From contig JADQBQ010000032.1 of the NCBI GenBank assembly GCA_016278505.1, positions 62,001 through 126,000 of the forward strand: DNA of 64,000 nucleotides. Direction: 5' to 3'. Positions 17,908 through 25,250 of this stretch are shown piece by piece (within the stretch, counting starts at the first letter, position 1; every line of letters starts with the position of its first letter). The notes below the pieces were generated by a model. The model worked only from the letters and a program-made list of their open reading frames with translations, did not search any database and was not told the DNA's origin. This DNA comes from Clostridiales bacterium (GTDB taxonomy: Bacteria; Bacillota; Desulfotomaculia; Desulfotomaculales; VENG01). The position numbers and the translations under genes were made by a program.

Positions 17908-18879
17908 TTACTGCAACACCTTTTCATAAACCAGGTCCTGGTAAGTCAATTCCTTTGACAAAAGCTCATGCTTCAGCATCCACTCTACCACTTCTTGAAT
18001 ATCTTCCCTGGCCGGCAGTTCCGGCGCAGAAAATACTACCTGCATGCCGGTTTTTTCCGGCTGTTCAAGTACTTCCTGGGGCACGCGAGCCTTATTCATA
18101 AGAATGTTGTCAAAGGCCTCAGGCTGAGTTTGAATATCTTGTACGGCCCGTGTGTAAGCACGCATCAGAGCCTTTACTTGCTCCGATTTGTTGTCCAGGG
18201 TATCCTGCCGGAAATAGATGATGGTTTGGGATATATTCCTGGTGGTATCATCCATAACCAGGTTTGCACCTTTGAGCTCGGCTATGGCCGCGGGGGGATC
18301 CGGCAGCACAGCTGCTTTCACCTGCCCGCTTAAAAGAGCCTCTACCCTGGCGGGGATCTTAGGGATGGCCGTTTTTTGAATATCTTCTTCACTAAATCCC
18401 TGACCCATAAGCAGCTTGTCGGTAACATATTCAATAATGGAATTTAGTGATACCGCAATTTGCACGTCCTTTAATTGTTCAGGCCTTGTAATACCTGAGC
18501 CCGGTGCAGATACCAGGGCAAAGCGGCCTTCTTCCGGTGTAACACCCTGACCCAGGGCTACAGCCTTGGCAGAAACTCCTCCGCCGTTCATGGCTGCTAA
18601 AGCCAGTAGGTCACCTAAAGCCCCGTCAATCTGTTTGGCGGAAATGGCACTATCCCTCTCCATGGCACTGTCAAAGGGTACCAAATCCACTTGCACTCCC
18701 TCATCCTCAAAGTATCCTTTTTCCTGGGCCACCCAGAAAGGAAGATTGTCAATAATGGGAAGCACTCCAAACTTTACCGGATCAGCCTGTTCTTCCTCCT
18801 GCCCGGCACACCCCGCAATCAGACCTGTGGCTATAATCAGGGTTAGCATAATTAATTTACCATACTTGTAAACTTTCAA
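17908..18879 (-). CDS. ABC substrate-binding lipoprotein, NMT1/THI5-like
   Basis: A lipoprotein: signal peptide ending LIAGC, lipidated cysteine at residue 24, then an acidic linker. The mature part (VKFGVLPIIDNLPFWVAQEKGYFEDEGV...) is the periplasmic-binding fold that binds pyrimidine precursors, alkane sulfonates or nitrate. Length is 323 residues from TTG 18879 (GTG at 18882 is too close to the GAGGGG site). Position upstream of the riboswitch-controlled thi genes suggests a ThiY-like role, but no THI box precedes it. It follows a leader with three stem-loops. Confidence 0.85.
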   Translation of the reverse strand: MKVYKYGKLIMLTLIIATGLIAGCAGQEEEQADPVKFGVLPIIDNLPFWVAQEKGYFEDEGVQVDLVPFDSAMERDSAISAKQIDGALGDLLALAAMNGGGVSAKAVALGQGVTPEEGRFALVSAPGSGITRPEQLKDVQIAVSLNSIIEYVTDKLLMGQGFSEEDIQKTAIPKIPARVEALLSGQVKAAVLPDPPAAIAELKGANLVMDDTTRNISQTIIYFRQDTLDNKSEQVKALMRAYTRAVQDIQTQPEAFDNILMNKARVPQEVLEQPEKTGMQVVFSAPELPAREDIQEVVEWMLKHELLSKELTYQDLVYEKVLQ

Positions 18880-18901
18880 CACAGTCCCCTCTTTCCTAAG
18901 A

Positions 18902-19011
18902 ATAGTCGTATCCTATTTACAGTTCGACTAATTTCTCAGTTTTCCTCGTAAGGAACTGGTGAAAGCTTTTAGTAATTAAAAAGATAAACTCCCTCTTATA
19001 GAAGTGGGAGT
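18902..19011 (-). promoter_or_regulatory. Structured leader before the ABC importer (three stem-loops)
   Basis: In transcription order: ACTCCC/GGGAGT hairpin (18988-19011) with a following T-rich run, CAGTT(TT)CCT-CGTA-AGGAACTG (18937-18958), and TAGTCG/CGACTA (18903-18930) just before the ribosome site. It contains CTGAGA but no other part of a THI box. It may be an attenuator, or the first hairpin may simply end transcription from upstream. Confidence 0.4.
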
Positions 19012-19034
19012 CTTAACAAGCAGATAAACTTTGT

Positions 19035-19063
19035 AACGCTTTCCCTATGATTTACATATTATA
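19035..19063 (+). promoter_or_regulatory. Sporulation-type promoter (sigma-E/K-like) for the YjcZ-like gene
   Basis: CATATTATA (19055-19063) fits the CATAnnnTA -10 of mother-cell sigma factors, with AAC at 19035-19037 in the place of a sigma-K -35, 17 bp upstream. It lies 42 bp before the spore microprotein gene. Confidence 0.4.
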
Positions 19064-19105
19064 AAATTGCGAGGGAAAACACATTGGCAAAGGGGGTAAG
19101 CATAA

Positions 19106-19216
19106 ATGGCATATGGTGCAGGAGGAAGCGGTTCCTTTATTCTGTTCTTAATCCTCATACTGTTAGTATTCGCCATGCCGTTCTGTGGTGGCTTTTATGG
19201 AGCTGCCGCAGAGTAA
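19106..19216 (+). CDS. YjcZ-like sporulation microprotein (36 aa)
   Basis: A tiny protein beginning MAYGAGGSGSF, then a hydrophobic helix (FILFLILILLVFAM, about residues 11-24) and PFCGGFYGAAAE. Glycine-rich start, single membrane helix and size match the YjcZ family, found in the spore or its membrane in Firmicutes. The ATG follows AAGGGGGTAAGCATAA, and an intrinsic terminator follows 40 bp after the stop, so it is a monocistronic gene. Its molecular role is unknown. Confidence 0.8.
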   Translation: MAYGAGGSGSFILFLILILLVFAMPFCGGFYGAAAE

Positions 19217-19257
19217 AAACAGTATAGGAGAAACAATCATTCTATTAAAGCAGGTTT

Positions 19258-19298
19258 AAACATAAGCATTCCTTCACCGGAGTGCTTATGCTTTTTTT
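19258..19298 (+). terminator. Intrinsic terminator of the YjcZ-like gene
   Basis: CATAAGCA and its complement TGCTTATG, with a shorter inner TCC/GGA pairing, followed by CTTTTTTT. Confidence 0.85.
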
Positions 19299-19345
19299 CC
19301 AGGTATGTATGAGAGATCCCTTGCCGGCCTTGTGTCTACATCTGT

Positions 19346-19942
19346 TTATAAAATATCTGGAACTTTAAATTTATTTTTTAGATAATAGCGGGAGTAAATT
19401 GCTCCCAGCGGGTTGTGAGCCAGCACCCGGTCCTTAACCACCAACGTAGTTACCGGTGCTTCTGAATGCTTAGTAAATAAAATGTCATGCCCTACACAGA
19501 GGCCGACCAGCAAATTAAGGTCGGTTTTTTCCTGGTTCAGGTAGAGCGCCTGTCCCACAGGGTTACACATAGATTCATATTTATCTTTGTTTATCTGCGT
19601 CAAACCGAGGTCTTTTTTATCTTTACCACATACCTTACAGCATACAACCTTAACCGTAAAAAACTGCTCTAAAATGCTGGCTATCACTTCAGCCTCTCTG
19701 GCCAGCCCAATGCAATTAGCAATCCCTATCTGCTTATAATCCATTTCCTGCGCAAACTTTATTACTTCCTCCAACCTGGTGAGCTGCATATAGTAATTTC
19801 CTTCCAGGGCAGTGGAAGTAGCATGCATTCTTTTATTTACAGGATCACTGTAAACACTTTCCATCTTTTCCGTCCAAGGAAAACACGTTTTCCCTTCGGT
19901 ATAACATTTTCTGTCTTTACAATCTTTACATTTCATCATCAA
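19346..19942 (-). CDS. DUF1847 cysteine-rich (probable metal-binding) protein
   Basis: A 198-residue protein of the DUF1847 type, common in anaerobes, function unknown. The N-terminus carries CKDCKDRKC, and more cysteines lie in the middle (VVCCKVCGKDKK) and at MCNPVGQ and LCVGHD. These are suited to hold zinc or an Fe-S cluster. No membrane segment or signal. The ATG start has a GGGAGG site. It follows the split helicase, separated by a hairpin-forming repeat, and may be read through from it. Confidence 0.8.
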   Translation of the reverse strand: MMMKCKDCKDRKCYTEGKTCFPWTEKMESVYSDPVNKRMHATSTALEGNYYMQLTRLEEVIKFAQEMDYKQIGIANCIGLAREAEVIASILEQFFTVKVVCCKVCGKDKKDLGLTQINKDKYESMCNPVGQALYLNQEKTDLNLLVGLCVGHDILFTKHSEAPVTTLVVKDRVLAHNPLGAIYSRYYLKNKFKVPDIL

Positions 19943-19975
19943 ATATCCCTCCCTAAAAACGGCGCGCCGTGGAAC

Positions 19976-20026
19976 GGATTAACGGGATTGATTAAACCCG
20001 GTATATTATTCGAATCCCGTTAATCC
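19976..20026. repeat. GGATTAACGGGATT inverted repeat (hairpin)
   Basis: 14-bp perfect arms (19976-19989 and 20013-20026) with a 23-base loop. It belongs to the same GGATTAACGGGAT family as 5474-6239. It abuts the helicase stop codon and may act as a stem at the 3' end of that mRNA, though there is no T-run. Confidence 0.7.
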
Positions 20027-20028
20027 TG

Positions 20029-21624
20029 TTAGAGCAGCACCGCTATTTCATCCCTGTCCAGAGTACGCCGTATGTGAAACACCTTTTCCTTTAATTCGCG
20101 GTCCTCTCCCGCAGCACGCTCCATTTGACGCAGCAGGTCTATCGCCCGCCTGAGTAAGGAAAAGACATCCCCTTCATGTAAGTTACACCGTCCCATAAGC
20201 TGCTCAAAGGTGGCACCGTTATACCACGCTTCAGCCAGAGGGCCGGGCACCGGTGACCACGCACGCAGATGTTCTGGAACACCCATCTCTTCCAGGTCAT
20301 TTAAAAGCACCCCTACTTCGTCCATTTCATATTCTCCCGGCAGCACCACTTCATCCCGTCCGGGATAATAATCTACCCCGGCCAGGATAGCAGCAACTTC
20401 CGCCGGTGATGCTTCGTGGATGATGCCGGAAAAAACCAGTTCGGTAACTAGTAATTCCTCTACATGCACATAGAGGGCAAAAGCACCCCGGGCCAATAGG
20501 TTACGCCCGTCAACATAGCCCATTGACCTTAATAGCTCTACCATTTTGTCAAATTCCTTGGGATAATCGGTGGTCATACGATTCAACATGCTCCGGCGCC
20601 GCATTAAATGGGATCTTTGCTCCTTAAGGCCTCCCATCTCCTCCTGGGCGTCAGTGCACGCGTGATGCATACAGTTCTTGGTTTTTTCCGCCAGCATTGA
20701 TTTTATCTGCTCTATCCTGCCCGGGTACCGGTCTGTTTTCCTGCGCTTCCTTTTACGCCGGAGCTTGTTCAGTTCTTTATTCAATTTACGGCGAAACATA
20801 GGACACGGCGGAGTGTCCATTTGATCACAGAAGCAACCTTTTAATTCTTCCATGCGTTCATCCATGGAAGCAATATCCTTATCCAGCCGCGCTGTTTCCA
20901 AATTGTTTTGGTAGACCGCCAGGTTTTGGGACAGAAACTTTTGAATCTCGGCATCGGTTTTCCAACACAACAAACTAAGCACAGTATTGGGAGAGATGGT
21001 AAGTCTCCCTCGTACAGGTTCCACTTGTTCCTCATCAAAAAAGCCTGTCTGTTCAGGAAACCTTTCATCAATACGTATATAGACCCGGCCCACTTTATCA
21101 AACCCCCGCCGGCCTGCCCTGCCCGCCATTTGATAGAATTCACGGTTTAATATTGTTCGATGGGCCTCCCCGTCCCATTTACGGCAGGATTCAAAAACAG
21201 TACTGGCCGCTGGAAAATTAATTCCTACGGCAAACGTTTCAGTACAAAATAGAACAAAAATGAGTCTGGTCTCATAAAGATTCTCTACTATTTCTTTTAA
21301 GGCAGGGGAAAGGCCGGCATGATGATAAGCTATTCCCTGGAGCAGTAAGCGGCGTAAATTATTACGTCGCCCGCCAAACATGTTGGCATTTTCCTGCTCT
21401 GCCTGTTGAATAGCTTTTTCCACCTGCTGTTTTTCGTCGGGTAACAGGAAGTCCCACTCCCTGCCCAAATCTTCGGCCAGCCCTTCTGTCTTCCCCCGGC
21501 TGAATACAAAGTAAAGGGCAGGCAAATGTTCTTGTATGGCATCTACTATCTCAACACAAGATGACGTGTTTCTCAAAAAGCGTCTCTCCTCACATATTGT
21601 ATCTTTCTTTATACACTTCCTCAT
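20029..21624 (-). CDS. Ski2-like helicase, C-terminal half (out of frame with N-terminal half)
   Basis: Contains the second RecA domain and the tail of a superfamily 2 helicase: YHHAGLSPALKE, ETFAVGINFPA (motif V) and YQMAGRAGRRG (motif VI). A basic coiled region with several cysteines follows, then a DSHCT-like C-terminal domain (GIIHEASPAEVAAILAGVDYYPGRDE). It cannot work as a helicase without the first RecA domain, which is encoded by the preceding ORF in another frame, overlapping by 35 nt. Real homology appears to begin near LRNTSSCVEIVDAIQ; a GAGGAGAG site before a TTG (about 21572) could start a separate chain. Either a frameshifted gene or a true two-part helicase. Confidence 0.75.
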   Translation of the reverse strand: MRKCIKKDTICEERRFLRNTSSCVEIVDAIQEHLPALYFVFSRGKTEGLAEDLGREWDFLLPDEKQQVEKAIQQAEQENANMFGGRRNNLRRLLLQGIAYHHAGLSPALKEIVENLYETRLIFVLFCTETFAVGINFPAASTVFESCRKWDGEAHRTILNREFYQMAGRAGRRGFDKVGRVYIRIDERFPEQTGFFDEEQVEPVRGRLTISPNTVLSLLCWKTDAEIQKFLSQNLAVYQNNLETARLDKDIASMDERMEELKGCFCDQMDTPPCPMFRRKLNKELNKLRRKRKRRKTDRYPGRIEQIKSMLAEKTKNCMHHACTDAQEEMGGLKEQRSHLMRRRSMLNRMTTDYPKEFDKMVELLRSMGYVDGRNLLARGAFALYVHVEELLVTELVFSGIIHEASPAEVAAILAGVDYYPGRDEVVLPGEYEMDEVGVLLNDLEEMGVPEHLRAWSPVPGPLAEAWYNGATFEQLMGRCNLHEGDVFSLLRRAIDLLRQMERAAGEDRELKEKVFHIRRTLDRDEIAVLL

Positions 21625-23869
21625 CTTCGTAGGATTCAGGGTCGATTTCCTCCCGGGCTTCCCGCTCGTTCAAGACTTCTCCGCCCGAAGTAACCCATTT
21701 AGTAACCAGAGGCACAGCCCTTTCCCTCTCTTCTACAACAGATACCGGATATTGCCTAACATCTGACATCCAGGCGGCCAATTGATGAATATTGGGCACG
21801 GTGGCTGAAAGGCCCAGTATCTTAATGTGCGGCGGTGCAAAAATAATACTTTCCTCCCAGGCTGTTCCCCGGTGTGGGTCATCTAAGTAATGCACTTCAT
21901 CAAAAATCACAAAGGAAATATTGGACATCCATTCAGGGTTGGAAAAACACCAGTTACGGAAAATCTCCGTGGTCATTACCAACAGCGAGGCCCTTTCATT
22001 AATTGAAACATCACCGGTTATCAGCCCTACCCGCTCCCGGCCGTACAACTTGATAAAATCCCTGAATTTTTGATTGGATAAAGCTTTTATAGGAGACGTG
22101 TAGATGACCTCACGTTCCTCTGCCAATACTTTTTCCACCACTTTTTCCGCAATCAGCGTTTTACCGGTGCCGGTGGGAGCAGCAACCAACACAGAAAGGC
22201 CCTCTTCCAGCGCTTGGATGGCTGTTGTCTGGAAAGTGTCCAGGGTGATGGGAGCATCCGGGCGCTTCGGAATTTCTTCCTTATCCCGGTCCGGCCTTCT
22301 TTTCCCGCCTTTTAGCTTGCGTGCGCGGGCTGCCTCCCATTTTTCTTTTAATTGCGATACCACCCCAAGCAGATCCTCCACGTCACCTCGGCGAAATGCC
22401 TTGCCTGACCTTTTTGCCCCGCCGTGCCTTTGTACAGGAGCAAGGTGACCTTCCCGCACCAATTTATGAATGTTATCCTTAGGAATGCCCAAAATGCGTG
22501 CGGCATCCAGTACACCTATTTCTTCCGTTCGCCTGATAGCCCTATCCAGGCCGCCCCCCGGGCGGATCATTTCTAAAGGCCCCGACCAAATACGCAAGGC
22601 CCCTTCCAGAACAATTCCAGGTAAGTAACCCGACTGGTGGAGACTTACAACCTGATTAGGTCTAATAGAAAACTTCCGCGCTACTTCCCCGGGTTTGAGC
22701 GAGTTTTCCAGTAGGTAGACCACAGGAACTTTTTGCTTGCCACCGGAACTAAACTCCAGGCCGGTTAAGCTTTTCATTTCCTCCGCCATCTGCCGCGGAG
22801 GGAATTTAAGTGGAGAGCACCAAAAGGTTTTTCTTTCCAATTCAAGCCACGTACATCCTTCTTCTACCGCTTTTTGTACCGCGGCTTTTTTCTCCATGCC
22901 GCTAAAGCCGGTAAAGGTAAAAAAGGCATTATTATGCATTAAATTAACAAGCTTTTGTTGCACTTTAGCCAGTATTTCCCTGCGCTCTAACTCTTTTTGA
23001 CCCGCAGGATGCTCCTCCACCGTAACGCGGCCGTCCGGCAATATAATAAACGGCTGTACCTCTTTGCCTTTGCGGATGGATGAAACTAACTTTTTATGAT
23101 CCCTGAACATTTTAACAAAAGCTTTTTGCCCCAGAGGTTCACGCCGCCCAATATATAGCGCAATGTCATCCAGTGCAGCAGAGCTATCCGGTAGAGCATA
23201 ATCCCCTCCGGTTAAAATTACTAAATTGCGGGCAACTTCCGGAGACAGGGGTTCCCCCAGTGCTTGTTCCAGTGCTTCTGCCGAAACCGGCCCTCCGCCT
23301 TCCATCAACTTATTAATCATCTCTTTCTGACGGCGCACCTTTCCGGCATTGAGGCGAGCTTCGCGCTGCCTGCGCTTTAACTCGGCCCTTCCTTCTTCTA
23401 CAGACCGCAGTGTATATTTCCCGTCCGGCAAAACAATTACACCCGGTACGGATGCCGGTGTAATACCGTACAAAGGAACAAGCTCCGCCAACTCCTCTTC
23501 CCGGCGCGGAAGCCCATCGGACAATAGCTTTTCAATATTGCTTCTAACTTCATTTACTAGGCGAGACTTACATGACGCCACCTTCAAGGCCACGAATTGA
23601 CCGTCCGGTGGTTGCGTCTCTCCCGTTGTACTGCCGGGCTTCATGACTATTACTTCATCTCCCGCCGGCAGGTCTTTGTTTTTCACTATATCCAGTGATA
23701 TTTCACCCTTTGCCCACATGGACTGCAGGGCTCCGGTTAAAAGATCAAAGGATTCACCCATTTGCTGACATACTGCGTAGAGAGTTAACGTTCGGTTTTC
23801 CAATAAACTATATAGTTTCTGTTTTACCTTTTCAGTCTTAGGGCTGGCCAAGAATAACAACGCTCCCAA
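21590..23869 (-). CDS. Ski2-like helicase, N-terminal half with winged-helix and MerR-like HTH segments
   Basis: The last 200 of 759 residues form the first RecA domain: Walker A APTGTGKT (564-571), motif II DEVH (657-660) and motif III LSAT. Before it lie about 550 residues unlike ordinary Ski2 helicases. They hold several helical winged-helix-like blocks, and at about 451-500 an HTH resembling MerR/excisionase proteins (VLDAARILGIPKDNIHKLVREGHL). The frame ends in TGA soon after motif III, and the second RecA domain continues in the +1 frame. The start (TTG 23869 or TTG 23851) is unsure. RNA processing or DNA repair roles are both possible. Confidence 0.75.
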   Translation of the reverse strand: MGALLFLASPKTEKVKQKLYSLLENRTLTLYAVCQQMGESFDLLTGALQSMWAKGEISLDIVKNKDLPAGDEVIVMKPGSTTGETQPPDGQFVALKVASCKSRLVNEVRSNIEKLLSDGLPRREEELAELVPLYGITPASVPGVIVLPDGKYTLRSVEEGRAELKRRQREARLNAGKVRRQKEMINKLMEGGGPVSAEALEQALGEPLSPEVARNLVILTGGDYALPDSSAALDDIALYIGRREPLGQKAFVKMFRDHKKLVSSIRKGKEVQPFIILPDGRVTVEEHPAGQKELERREILAKVQQKLVNLMHNNAFFTFTGFSGMEKKAAVQKAVEEGCTWLELERKTFWCSPLKFPPRQMAEEMKSLTGLEFSSGGKQKVPVVYLLENSLKPGEVARKFSIRPNQVVSLHQSGYLPGIVLEGALRIWSGPLEMIRPGGGLDRAIRRTEEIGVLDAARILGIPKDNIHKLVREGHLAPVQRHGGAKRSGKAFRRGDVEDLLGVVSQLKEKWEAARARKLKGGKRRPDRDKEEIPKRPDAPITLDTFQTTAIQALEEGLSVLVAAPTGTGKTLIAEKVVEKVLAEEREVIYTSPIKALSNQKFRDFIKLYGRERVGLITGDVSINERASLLVMTTEIFRNWCFSNPEWMSNISFVIFDEVHYLDDPHRGTAWEESIIFAPPHIKILGLSATVPNIHQLAAWMSDVRQYPVSVVEERERAVPLVTKWVTSGGEVLNEREAREEIDPESYEDEEVYKERYNM

Positions 23870-24021
23870 AAAGTTTTTTTCACTATCTTTTTATATTATA
23901 CATAGTATTATACAATTGAATCCTTTTTACTAACCGCGCGTGCAAAGTTGAAGAAATTCCTAAAGCATATCAGCCAACTTATCAACCTTTTTGCTCACTA
24001 ATATCCTCCTCCCTTATTTTT

Positions 24022-24128
24022 TTAAATCCCTTATCCTGCGAATCCTGTAATCCTGTCTAATGTATTTGCCTTTTCTTTTCTAATTGTTTTTAATCTCTAT
24101 CCGAGAATCCCGTCAATCCCGTCAAAAA
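24022..24128. repeat. GACAGGATTACAGGAT / GACGGGATTGACGGGAT repeat module
   Basis: A ~100-bp module that reappears, inverted, at 37683-37774: both blocks plus the linker with AGAGATTAAAA and AAGGCAAA are conserved. It lies in the 374-bp gap 23870-24243, which shows no gene that I can support. Confidence 0.75.
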
Positions 24129-24243
24129 TTGCCCTTTCTTTTGTGTCAGGGGATTACATAGTGTGCTTTTGAAAATATTATAATCATTCTGGACCAAATA
24201 TTAACAATCCTTTATTAATCCATAAAAAAGCGTGGTACGTCCA

Positions 24244-25245
24244 TCACCGGACCAGATTTATTTGCTTTCCGCAGGCAGTACACCTATCCCCTTGTAGGGC
24301 TTCTATATTTACATAGTAGCCCGTCCGTTTAACCAACAACTCTCCGCAATGGGGACAAACAGTATTAGCGCTGTCCAGTTCGGGAGCATTACCTATATAA
24401 ACATAATTAAGTTTTTCCTTCGCTATCTCCAAGGCCTTTTTCATGGTGCTGAGCGGTGTTGCCTCCCGGTCCATTTTATAATTGGGAAAATAACGGGAAA
24501 TATGCAACGGCAAAGAGGGATCCAGGCCGGCCACCCAGTCCACCAGTTTTCTGATTTCCTGCTCAGAGTCATTTAAACCGTTTACCAAAAGGGTGGTTAT
24601 TTCTACATGGCAGAGTGGGACTGACAACTCAACGGTACGCATAACAGGAGCCAGCCTGCCGGCACAATTATCCTTATAAAACCGGTCGGTAAAGGCTTTA
24701 ACGTCAATGTTCATAGCATCAATATAAGGGAGAATCTCCTCTAAAGGCTCGGGGTTGACGTAACCATTAGTCACAAGTACGTTTTTGAGCCCTTTTTCCC
24801 GCACTTTTTGCGAAGTTTCGTACACAAATTCATACCACATGAAAGGTTCCGAATAAGTGTAAGCAACTCCGGCACATTTACCACCGGCGGCATACTTGGC
24901 AGCCAGGTCAGCGGCCTGCCCGGGTGACAGCGGGCGTGTTCCAGGATCAGAGTGAGCAATGTTCCAGTTCTGGCAAAATCCGCAGTGCAGGTTACACCCG
25001 GAGGCACCCAGGGACAAGATACTATGGCCGGGGTAAAAGTGATACAAAGGTTTCTTCTCCACGGGATCCACGGCCAGCGCCGCACAATGCCCGAAGTTTA
25101 AGGAATAAAGGGTGCCGCCCTCGTTCTTGCGCACCCGGCAAAAACCGGTCTTACCTTCCCTTATATTACATAATTTAGGGCAGAGCCTGCAAAAAGTTCT
25201 TTCTCCTTCATCCTGCTCATAGAACATGGCTTCTTGCAATTCCAT
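24244..25245 (-). CDS. AmmeMemoRadiSam system radical SAM enzyme
   Basis: A radical SAM protein of 333 residues. Cluster cysteines C84, C88 and C91 form CX3CX2C (CNLHCGFC), with a second group of cysteines at the N-terminus (C19, C22, C26, C36) and a zinc-ribbon-like tail (CPHCG...CTACG). This architecture is that of the PflA-like enzyme of the AmmeMemoRadiSam set. The reaction is unknown; modification of a protein or nucleic acid has been suggested. It starts 5 bp after the stop of the fused Memo-AMMECR1 gene, so the two form one operon. Confidence 0.88.
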   Translation of the reverse strand: MELQEAMFYEQDEGERTFCRLCPKLCNIREGKTGFCRVRKNEGGTLYSLNFGHCAALAVDPVEKKPLYHFYPGHSILSLGASGCNLHCGFCQNWNIAHSDPGTRPLSPGQAADLAAKYAAGGKCAGVAYTYSEPFMWYEFVYETSQKVREKGLKNVLVTNGYVNPEPLEEILPYIDAMNIDVKAFTDRFYKDNCAGRLAPVMRTVELSVPLCHVEITTLLVNGLNDSEQEIRKLVDWVAGLDPSLPLHISRYFPNYKMDREATPLSTMKKALEIAKEKLNYVYIGNAPELDSANTVCPHCGELLVKRTGYYVNIEALQGDRCTACGKQINLVR

Positions 25246-25250
25246 ACCCC

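Noticed and set aside
18902-19011. A second TPP riboswitch before the ABC importer
   Set aside because: CTGAGA is present, but the GAACCTGATC and GCGTAGGGAA parts are missing.
21585-21600. Programmed +1 frameshift at the helicase junction
   Set aside because: No slippery CUU-UGA with an internal Shine-Dalgarno like prfB was found; kept only as one option beside indel or split gene.
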